DNA of 64,000 nt, from assembly GCA_945905925.1 (NCBI GenBank), contig CAMDQN010000006.1, forward strand, positions 1-64,000, read 5' to 3'. The DNA is from Singulisphaera sp. GP187. Lineage in GTDB: Bacteria > Planctomycetota > Planctomycetia > Gemmatales > Gemmataceae. Position numbers and translations under genes: made by a program. The notes under the pieces are model-generated. The model saw only the letters and a program-made list of their open reading frames with translations, searched no databases and was not told where the DNA came from. This document shows, one piece after another, positions 57,512-64,000 of the stretch. Numbering within the stretch: the stretch's first letter is position 1; every line of letters starts with the position of its first letter.

Positions 57512-58682
57512 TTCTCGGCGTCCTCTGGTGTGCCACAAGTCTTCCTTGAGGAATAGTGCCCACCGGAGGAGAATGAGGGCATCACCGCTCGTCATTCGGG
57601 AGAGCAACGATGCGTCCCACATATTCGTTCCCTGCGGCTGTCGTCGAAGCGATCGCGGGTGATCGGTACGAGCACCCGGACCCGCGTGTTCAGCAGCGTA
57701 TGGAGATCCTCTGGCTCAAGAGCAAGAACGAGCCGCACGGGCGCATCGCCGAACTCGCCAACGTGTCGCGAGCCACGGTCCAGCGAACCCTGCGGATTTA
57801 TGCGACGAAGGGTCTCGACGGGATTCGGTCGTTCGGTTGGAAGGGCCAACCCAGTGCCCTGACCCCGCACGCGGCGACAATCGAAGAGGAGTTCCGCAAG
57901 CACCCGCCACACACGGCTCACGAGGCGGCGCGGCGGATCGAGGAACTGACGGGCGTCCGACGGAAGGAGTCGCGGGTGCGCAAGTTCCTGAAGGACGACC
58001 TGGGGATGAAGTGCTTGAAGGTGGCACCCATTCCAGTGCCGCCCAAGAAGACGGTCGAAGAACACGCCCGAACGCAGGCGGACTTTTTAAAAGGCGGACC
58101 TGGAACCGAAGTTGGCGGAGGCGCGGGGCGGTAAACGGACGGTGTACTTCGTGGACGCCGCGCACTTCGTGCTGGCGTCGTTTTTGGGCTGGGTGTGGTG
58201 CTTCGTCCGGTTGCACGTGCGCGCGGCAGCGGGCCGGCAGCGGTACAACGTGCTGGGGGCGATCAACGCGGTCACGCACGCGTTGGTGACGGAGATCAAC
58301 ACCACATACATCACCGCCACCTCGGTGTGCGCGTTGCTCCACAAGATCGTGGCTCTCCGAGGTTCGGTGCCGGTCACGTTGGTGCTGGACAACGCCCGGT
58401 ACCAGCGGTGTGCGCTGGTGCAGGACACCGCCAAGCAGTTGGGGATCGAGTTGTTGTTCTTGCCGTCGTACTCGCCGAACCTGAACCTGATCGAGCGTCT
58501 GTGGAAGTTCGTGAAGAAGGAAGTGTTGAACAGTCGTCACCATCAAGACTTCAAGAAGTTCCAGGGTGCCATCGACGGTTGCTTGGCCGAACTACCGACC
58601 AAGCACCGAGAGAAGCTGGCGACCCTCATGACACACAACTTCCAGACCTGGGACAATGTGTCAATCCTGAACGCGTAAAGCA
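57512..58682 (+). mobile_element. IS630-family element, 1171 bp
   Basis: Bounded by TA at 57510-57511 and 58683-58684, the standard IS630 TA duplication. The sulfatase reading (PTL then TDLC) rejoins when the element and one TA are removed. The terminal repeats are weak by eye. Transposase in two overlapping frames. Confidence 0.8.
57610..58678 (+). CDS. IS630-family transposase in two frames
   Basis: The first frame (57610-58134) holds the HTH domain: ELANVSRATVQRTLRIYATK and the winged helix with HPPHTAHEAARRIEELTGVR. The second frame (open to 58678) holds the DDE domain: VYFVDAAHFVLASFLGWVWC, VTLVLDNARYQRC, FLPSYSPNLNLIERLWKFVK. Skipping one base at GACTTTTTAAAAGGCGG (58081-58097) joins them as DFL-KADLEPKLAEARGGK. 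A T/A-rich slippery run is typical of programmed frameshifting in this family, so function is plausible. Confidence 0.8.
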
Positions 58683-59772
58683 TAGCGTCGGGAACAGGTC
58701 GATCAACTCGGCGAGCGACTTCATCGCGCCCGGCCTGCCGTCCGGGGTGGCGAAAATCATCGGCACGCGGGCGTCGTACTCGAAGCACGCCGTCTTCCCC
58801 CACAGGGCGTGCTCGCCGACGTGGTAGCCGTGATCGCTGATGAACACCACCACCGTGTTCTTGTCCAGGCCGGTCTCGCTCAGTGCAGCCAGCACCTTGC
58901 CCACCTGGGCGTCCATAAAGCTGACGTTGGCGAAGCACCCGTGCCGCATCTCGGCCGCCTGCTCCGGCGTGGGCGTGCGGCTCTTCGGCGGGATCAGCAG
59001 CACCTCGCGGCTGTCGTGGAAGGCGATGTCCACCGCGTTCTTCGGCCGCGCGGGGTCGAGCTTCGGCAGCTTGCCCCGATCGTAGAGATCCCAGTACTTC
59101 TTCGGGGCGTTGAACGGGGCGTGCGGCTTCCAGAACCCGACCGCCAGGAAGAACGGTTTGTCCTTCACCTCCTTCAGCACCTTCACCGCCTCGACCGCGA
59201 CCCGCCCGTCGTAGTACGCCTCGTCCGGCACGTCGCGGCACTCGGTGACCGTCGTCGCCCCGTAGTTCCAGTCGGCCAGCTTCGCCAGGTTCTCCGGTAG
59301 CACGCCCTTCACCTGCGGCTTGTCGTCGCCGTGGTTGGCGTAGTGCAGGAACTCGTCGGCGCTCCACGACTGCCGGTCGCCCTTCTCCCGGGTGTGCCAG
59401 TTGTGGAAGATCTTGCCCACGCAGCGGGTGGTGTAGCCGTTCGCCTTGAAGTGCTCGGGCAGGGTGACGACGTCCGGGTTCTTCTCGCGGAAGTGGGTGC
59501 CGTTGTTCCACAGGTGCAGGGTGTCCGGTCGCTGGCCGCTCAGGAACGACGACCGCGACGGGTTGCACACCGCCTGCTGGCAGTACGCCCGCTCGAACCG
59601 CACGCCCCGCTTCGCCAGGGCGCGAGGTGCGGGGTGCTCGCCGCCGACCCGTAGCAGCCGAGTTCGGCCCGCAGGTCGTCGGCGAGGATGAGCAACACGT
59701 TCGGCTTCTTCGCATCGGCCGCGCGCGCGTTCGCCGCCGCGAACAACCCGGCGAGAAGAATCAGGATCGCCC

Positions 59773-61176
59773 TCATTGTTTGGCTCCCGATTCGGTGGCC
59801 TTGATCAGAGCCGACAGTTCGCCGCGCGTCTTCGCCATCTCCGGACTGTCCGCGAGGTTGACCCACTCGCCGGGATCGGCCGTGTGGTCGTACAACTCCG
59901 CGCCCTTCTTGCCCTCGTCCCACTCGGTGTAGCGGTACTTCTCGGTGCGGACCGACCGCCCCATCACCGGTCCGCGCTTCACGACCGTCAGCGCCGCGCC
60001 CTTGTGCTTCGCGGTCGGGTCATCGAGGAGCTTGCGGAAGCTCGCGCCTTGGAGTTGCTTCGGCACGTCCTTGAGGGAGCACAGGTCGGCCAGCGTGGGA
60101 TAGATGTCGATGAACTCCGCGAGCGCGGCGGTCGCCTTGCCGTTGCCCTTCGCGCTCGGCACGCGGACGATCAGAGGCGTGCGGCAGCTCCGCTCGAACA
60201 GCGTGTTCTTGTTCCACCAGCTCCGGACCCCGAGTTCGTACCCGTGGTCGCCGAGGAACACCACGATCGTGTTCTCCGCGAGCTTGTTCCTGTCGAGGGC
60301 GTCGAGCAACCGGCCCACCTGGGCGTCCATGAAACTGACGCCCGCGTAGTACGCGTGCAGGAACTCGCGCCGCTCCTTGTCCGTGAACTTCGCGAACGCG
60401 TCGTTGAAGGCGCCCCCGCCGAGCGAGAGCGGGTACGGCGGCTTGTAGCCGTCGGGCGATTTTGGGAGGTCGAATTTGCTGTTGTCGTAAAGATCAAAAT
60501 ACTTCTTCGGCGACTGGAACGGGTCGTGCGGGCGGTAGAACCCGACCGCGAGGAACAGCGGCTTCTCGCGCTTCTCGCCGAGCAGTTTCACCGCTTCGTC
60601 CGCGAGCTGCCCGTCGGCCTGTTCGGAGTCGGCGCCTTCGGCCGCGAGCCAGCGGCACCACGCGAGCGCCCCGCCGGTCAGGTTGCGGCCCTCGCCCTTG
60701 TTCCCCGCGGCGGTGGTCTTGCCGTAGAACACGCGGTCGAACGACTTCGGGTCGTCCATCTCCTTCTTCGCGTCGTCCGGCGAGAGGCCGCGGTGGAACA
60801 CCTTGCCCAGTCCGATCGCCTCGTAGCCGTTTTTGCGGAACAGTTCGGGCAGCGTGACCGCGTCCGGGAGGGTCTTGCGGAAGTGCGTCGCGTTGTCCAT
60901 CACCTTCGTCGTGGTCGGCCGGAGGCCCGTGAGGAACGAGGTGCGACTCGGGTTGCACACGGTGTACTGCACGTACGCGCGGTCCAAGCGCACGCCGCTC
61001 GCGGCGAGGCGATCGATGTTCGGCGACTTCACGACCGCGTGGCCGTAGCACCCGAGGTCGCAGTTCAGATCGTCGGAGACGATGAACAGGACGTTCGGCG
61101 CCTTCGCGGGTTCGGCGGCGCGCGCGGGGGACAGGCAAGCCGCGAGCGCGGCGAGGGAGAGGAGGAAACGCATCAT
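59773..61176 (-). CDS. iduronate-2-sulfatase-like secreted sulfatase
   Basis: 467 residues (signal MMRFLLSLAALAACLSPARA). IDS-type pattern: VSDDLNCDLGCYGHAVVKSP, Cys74 in CNPSR, GLGKVFHRGLSPDDAKKEMD, VGFYRPHDPFQSPKKYFDLY and FLGDHGYELGVRSWWNKNTL. Complete. Its stop overlaps the start of the pseudogene 57056-59776 (ATGA), so the two were a coupled pair of related enzymes. Confidence 0.9.
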   Translation of the reverse strand: MMRFLLSLAALAACLSPARAAEPAKAPNVLFIVSDDLNCDLGCYGHAVVKSPNIDRLAASGVRLDRAYVQYTVCNPSRTSFLTGLRPTTTKVMDNATHFRKTLPDAVTLPELFRKNGYEAIGLGKVFHRGLSPDDAKKEMDDPKSFDRVFYGKTTAAGNKGEGRNLTGGALAWCRWLAAEGADSEQADGQLADEAVKLLGEKREKPLFLAVGFYRPHDPFQSPKKYFDLYDNSKFDLPKSPDGYKPPYPLSLGGGAFNDAFAKFTDKERREFLHAYYAGVSFMDAQVGRLLDALDRNKLAENTIVVFLGDHGYELGVRSWWNKNTLFERSCRTPLIVRVPSAKGNGKATAALAEFIDIYPTLADLCSLKDVPKQLQGASFRKLLDDPTAKHKGAALTVVKRGPVMGRSVRTEKYRYTEWDEGKKGAELYDHTADPGEWVNLADSPEMAKTRGELSALIKATESGAKQ

Positions 61177-61219
61177 TCTTCTCCGGTGCGGGAACGGTCC
61201 GGGTCTTGAGCGCCTGCGG

Positions 61220-61560
61220 TCACTTGTAATAGCTGGGCTTGCGCGGCACGACCTTGAGCTTCGCGTAGTTGAACCCGCTGCCCGGCGGGTCGTACTCGCC
61301 GCCGATGTCCACCTTCGACCGCGGGTCGATCTTCTCCTCCAGCCCCACGCACCAGTACGCGGCGTTCACGGTCAGCCGGCGCAAGCCCGCGTTCTGGTAG
61401 TCCTCGGCGCTGCCCATCGTGGTGTTGAACACCCGCGCGATTTTGCCGGTGTTGCTCGTCCACGTCTTGACCCACGCAACCGGGAGCGCGATCAACTCGG
61501 GATTGGGCGCGTTGTCGGGCTTGCGGCCCTTGAGCGGTTGTCCGTCCACGAGCGCGGTGC
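61220..61560 (-). pseudogene. ThuA-domain gene, 3' remnant
   Basis: Readable part: PNPELIALPVAWVKTWTSNT, GKIARVFNTTMGSAEDYQNA, GLRRLTVNAAYWCVGLEEKI, DIGGEYDPPGSGF, the C-terminal half of planctomycete ThuA-like (trehalose-utilisation, glutamine-amidotransferase fold) proteins. The frame upstream of about 61560 is unrelated, so the N-terminal half is lost. It lies 43 bases upstream of the sulfatase at 59773. Confidence 0.65.
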
Positions 61561-61688
61561 AACCCACGGGCAGGCTGCCGAAAAGCACTCGCACACAACG
61601 ATGTACGCTTTCCGCGCCGCGAGCGCCCGGCGCGCTTCGTGTAATCACCAGAAAGTGACACCAGACGGTTGGTAGTGGTTACCCCGTC

Positions 61689-61767
61689 ACTGGTTGCGGC
61701 ACTTCGCTCAGTTGATGGTGGTCGGCGTGGTTGTGTCCGCGACCACGCCGACCACCATCAAACCAGT
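61689..61767. repeat. nested inverted repeat with perfect 20-bp stem
   Basis: Inner arms 61712-61731 (TTGATGGTGGTCGGCGTGGT) and 61742-61761, exact, loop 10. An outer pair ACTGGTT/AACCAGT (61689-61695, 61761-61767) extends the symmetry. It sits between the 3' relic of a ThuA gene and the 5' relic of a GDSL-type gene. Possibly the footprint of a mobile element or a recombination site. Confidence 0.7.
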
Positions 61768-61822
61768 GAAGTCGGTGAAAGCGATTGGATACGCGAACAG
61801 GTCGGGGACGGGCTGCGACTTG

Positions 61823-62263
61823 TCACCAATGCTGAACGGGCGTCCGTTCGGTGCCGTGATCGTCCGCCTTTTCGTGGGTCAGGTGCTGCTCGGTGTCGGC
61901 GTAGTTCGCGGGCCGGGGCTGGAGGTCGATCTCGTCCGCCGACCACGCCAGCGTCCGCACCGTGATGCCAAGAGCCGGGTACGTCTTCTGGACCATCGCC
62001 TCGAAGTGGCCGTGCTCCTGCGCCCGCTCGAACAGCGTGTTCCCAACGAGCGCGATGCGGGCGCCCGGTTCCAGCTTCGGCGGCAGCGCGGTGTTGACCG
62101 GCGAGGTGGACTTCGGCCGCGGGGCGGTCTGCTCGTAGATGCCGAACTTCGAGAACTCGCCGTCCGGCGGCGCGGAGTTCGCCGGGGTCTTTTCCCCTTG
62201 GTGGACTTGTCCTGGCCGAGTACCGTTTCGAGCGGACGCAGCGACGACGGCGACGAACGACAC
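61823..62263 (-). pseudogene. PVC-type GDSL/heme-domain protein, 5' remnant
   Basis: The hydrophobic leader SLLLAVALAGVSFVAVVAAS begins upstream of the GTG at 62263; the homologous part is LEPGARIALVGNTLFERAQE, HGHFEAMVQKTYPALGITVR, LAWSADEIDLQPRPANYADT and HLTHEKAD. This is the start of the GDSL-like domain in the large planctomycete proteins that also carry a membrane-bound dehydrogenase and cytochrome c domain. Homology stops at about 61855, giving a premature end. Non-functional. Confidence 0.65.
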
Positions 62264-62350
62264 GCCCGCGAGTGCGACCGCGAGCAGGAGAGAGGGAGAA
62301 ACGGGCAGGACGGTCCCGGTTCGTGGGTAGGGAGAGTTCGGGGGCTAAGG

Positions 62351-63739
62351 TCATTTCTTCTTCGGCGCGGGCTTGTCCTTCTCCGGGTTGTGATCCGGGT
62401 TCGGCGTGGGCAGTTGGGCGCCGACGGATTCCCGCCACGCCTTCAGTCTGGCGTGCAACTTGGCCGTCCGTTCCGCCTCCTTAGCGGAAAGGTCCGTCTT
62501 CTCTCCGATGTCGTCCTTCAGGTTGTACAGTTCGATCTTGCCCGTCTCGAAGAACTCGACAATCCGCCAGTCGCCGAACCGGGCCGCGGAGTACGGCGTC
62601 GCCCCGCCCGGGTGGTAGTGCGGGTAGTGCCAGTACAGCGCGTCGCGTTCCGGTGCCGCGCCGCCCTTCAGCACCGACACCACGCTGACCCCGTCCACTG
62701 TGTGCGTCGCCGGAACCTTCAGCCCGCACGCCTCGAGCAGCGTCGGGTACAGGTCGCAGGTGATGATCGGCGCATCGGACGTGCTCCCCGGCTTCGTGAC
62801 CCCCGGCCAGTGAACGATCCACGGGACGCGCACGCCGCCCTCGTAGGCCGACCCCTTACCGGCCCGGTACGGCGGGTTCGTGGTGATCGGGAGAAGGCCG
62901 CCGTTGTCGGAGGTGAAGACCACGATGGTGTTCTGGTCCAGTTTGAGGTCGGCGAGCGCCTTCCGCACCGCCCCGACGCTGTCGTCCACGCCCTCGAACA
63001 GCGCGGCGTAGGTGGCGTTCTTCTTCACCCCCAGCGCCTCGGCCTTCTTCGTGTACTTCGCGATCACCTCGGGCTTCCCGCCGAGCGGGGTGTGGACCGC
63101 GTAGTGCGGGAAGTACAGTAAGAACGGCTTCTCCTTGTTCGCGGTGATGAACTTGATCGCCTCGGCGGTCAGCCGGTCGGGGAGGAACTCGCCGGCCTTT
63201 CCGGCCGGGAGCGTCGGGATCTTCTCAGTGGAAAAGTACCCCGGCGGGCTGCCCAGGTTGGTGCCGCCGACGTTGAGGTCGAAACCGTGCTTCTCCGGGT
63301 AATAGTCCGGCCCGCCGAGGTGCCACTTCCCGACGCTCGCGGTGGTGTACCCGGCGGCCTTGAACGCCTCCGCCAGAGAGTGCGTTTCGAGCGGCAAGTG
63401 CATCGTCCAGTCGGGGACCTTGAGTTTGGCGAACGGCCGCTTGTGGCCCGCGATCCAGTCGGTGACGCGGAGCCGGGCCGGGTACTGGCCGGTGAGGAGT
63501 GCGGCCCGGGTCGGCGAGCAGACGGTGCACGCGGAATACCCGTTGGTGAACCGCACGCCGTCCTTCGCCAGCCGGTCGATGTGCGGGGTCTCGTGGAACG
63601 TGTTCCCGTAGCACCCGGGGTCGGTCCACCCGAGGTCGTCGATCAGGAACACCACCACATTGGGCCGGTCGGCCGCGGTGGCCGGAGCGGCAAGCGCCAA
63701 GGCGGCCGCGAGGCCGAGAACCGAGCGAAGAGAGATCAT
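62351..63739 (-). CDS. secreted type I sulfatase
   Basis: 462 residues from MISLRSVLGLAAALALAAPA (GGAG upstream). LIDDLGWTDPGCYGNTFHET, Cys74 in CSPTR, SVGKWHLGGPDYYPEKHGFD, YFPHYAVHTPLGG and FTSDNGGLLPITTNPPYRAG. The pattern is that of the N-acetylglucosamine-6-sulfatase/arylsulfatase A groups widespread in planctomycetes. The C-terminus is Lys/Pro rich. Probably co-transcribed with the upstream sulfatase (63759). Confidence 0.9.
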   Translation of the reverse strand: MISLRSVLGLAAALALAAPATAADRPNVVVFLIDDLGWTDPGCYGNTFHETPHIDRLAKDGVRFTNGYSACTVCSPTRAALLTGQYPARLRVTDWIAGHKRPFAKLKVPDWTMHLPLETHSLAEAFKAAGYTTASVGKWHLGGPDYYPEKHGFDLNVGGTNLGSPPGYFSTEKIPTLPAGKAGEFLPDRLTAEAIKFITANKEKPFLLYFPHYAVHTPLGGKPEVIAKYTKKAEALGVKKNATYAALFEGVDDSVGAVRKALADLKLDQNTIVVFTSDNGGLLPITTNPPYRAGKGSAYEGGVRVPWIVHWPGVTKPGSTSDAPIITCDLYPTLLEACGLKVPATHTVDGVSVVSVLKGGAAPERDALYWHYPHYHPGGATPYSAARFGDWRIVEFFETGKIELYNLKDDIGEKTDLSAKEAERTAKLHARLKAWRESVGAQLPTPNPDHNPEKDKPAPKKK

Positions 63740-63758
63740 GGCATTCTCCGGGGCGGTA

Positions 63759-64000
63759 TCAGTCCTTTTTGGGCTTACCGAACTGCTTCCAGTAAAGTTC
63801 CTTGAACGGGTTCTCCTTCGGCCCGATGGCGTCCTCATTCACAAGGAACGGCGGCAGCGACGCCCACCCGGCGTCGAGATTCTTCACCACGTCCGGGTGC
63901 TTCTCCGCGACATCGGTCTTCTCGCCGGGGTCGGCCGTCAGGTCGAAGAGTTCCCACTTCCCCTTCGCCTTGCCGACCGAGTCCAGGTGAGGAACGGCTG
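63759..64000 (-). CDS. sulfatase C-terminus, continues beyond the window
   Basis: The open frame from the window edge ends at a TGA at 63759. Residues: VGKAKGKWELFDLTADPGEK, TDVAEKHPDVVKNLDAGWAS, ending KELYWKQFGKPKKD. The ELFDLTADPGEKTDVAEKHPD segment is the usual sulfatase C-terminal signature. The catalytic part lies outside the window. It ends 20 bases before the start of the next sulfatase. Confidence 0.8.
   Translation of the reverse strand, partial: AVPHLDSVGKAKGKWELFDLTADPGEKTDVAEKHPDVVKNLDAGWASLPPFLVNEDAIGPKENPFKELYWKQFGKPKKD

Larger units (their letters stand above)
57056..59776 (-). pseudogene. iduronate-2-sulfatase-like gene with three lesions
   Basis: Starts at the ATG overlapping the upstream stop (MRAILILLAGLFAAANARAA, LLILADDLRAELGCYG). 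Near 59625 one base is missing (STPHLA then LAKRGVRFERAYCQQAVCNP in another frame). Cys in CNPSR, WKPHAPFNAPKKYWDLYDRG and FISDHGYHVGEHALWGK are readable. At LIDLFPTL (58685) an IS630 element interrupts; TDLCGLKTPDTLDGVSLVPV resumes at 57509. A 108-bp inverted-repeat element then splits VKTAAFT from QHPRPAYFDRTESKRPD. The C-terminus AELYAHDTDPAELTNLAGSP ends normally. It was an IDS-type sulfatase; not functional now. Confidence 0.85.

Overview
The window looks like chromosomal DNA of a planctomycete, most likely a Gemmata-like member of the Gemmataceae. The reasons are the high GC, at least twelve type I sulfatase genes or fragments, SASA-domain carbohydrate esterases, a DUF1559/prepilin-like gene followed by a small lipoprotein, a DUF6288 protein, and the 5' end of a PVC-type GDSL/heme-domain gene. 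No rRNA, tRNA or CRISPR array was seen. The genus is an inference, not shown by the sequence.

Layout. 1-1023: two small genes and a structured intergenic stretch between two copies of an AT-rich motif. 1024-13400: secreted carbohydrate-related genes (DUF6288/HEAT protein with a broken SASA tail, two SASA esterases, an FAD oxidoreductase, a sulfatase-amidohydrolase fusion) mixed with gene debris. 13414-31065: an intact sulfatase, then a sulfatase-esterase fusion gene cut into three pieces. The first cut is a 12.3-kb segment (15818-28110) with IS66-type ends. It carries a katG 3' relic, a photolyase-like gene, DUF2256, a deaminase, several membrane/SDR proteins, two tiny membrane proteins and two fasciclin proteins. 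The second cut is a 1.46-kb IS4-type element. 31156-48283: a long minus-strand run of secreted genes: sulfatases, an S9 peptidase, a Gfo/Idh/MocA dehydrogenase, a DUF4832 protein, an alpha-glucuronidase-like protein, an epimerase and a sulfatase-glycosidase fusion. 48278-52279: a carotenoid cluster (acyltransferase and two CrtI-like oxidases) whose acyltransferase has been welded onto the sulfatase-glycosidase. 52294-58682: an insertion hotspot with IS5, IS1380 and IS630 elements and a 108-bp inverted-repeat element, three of which sit in sulfatase genes. 59773-64000: two more sulfatases, the start of another, and relics of ThuA and GDSL/cytochrome genes.

Working together (inference): most intact genes encode exported hydrolases that would remove sulfate (sulfatases), acyl groups (SASA and alpha/beta hydrolase esterases) and sugars (GH5-like and GH67-like proteins) from sulfated polysaccharide, with dehydrogenases, an epimerase and a lactonase-like amidohydrolase acting on released sugars. 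Sulfatases are fused to a second enzyme in three genes (amidohydrolase, esterase, glycosidase), one intact and two broken.

The most striking observations are that the 12.3-kb photolyase-bearing segment can be removed in silico, with its 8-bp target duplication, to restore the sulfatase reading frame exactly, and that the IS4-type insertion downstream in the same gene does the same with a 10-bp duplication.
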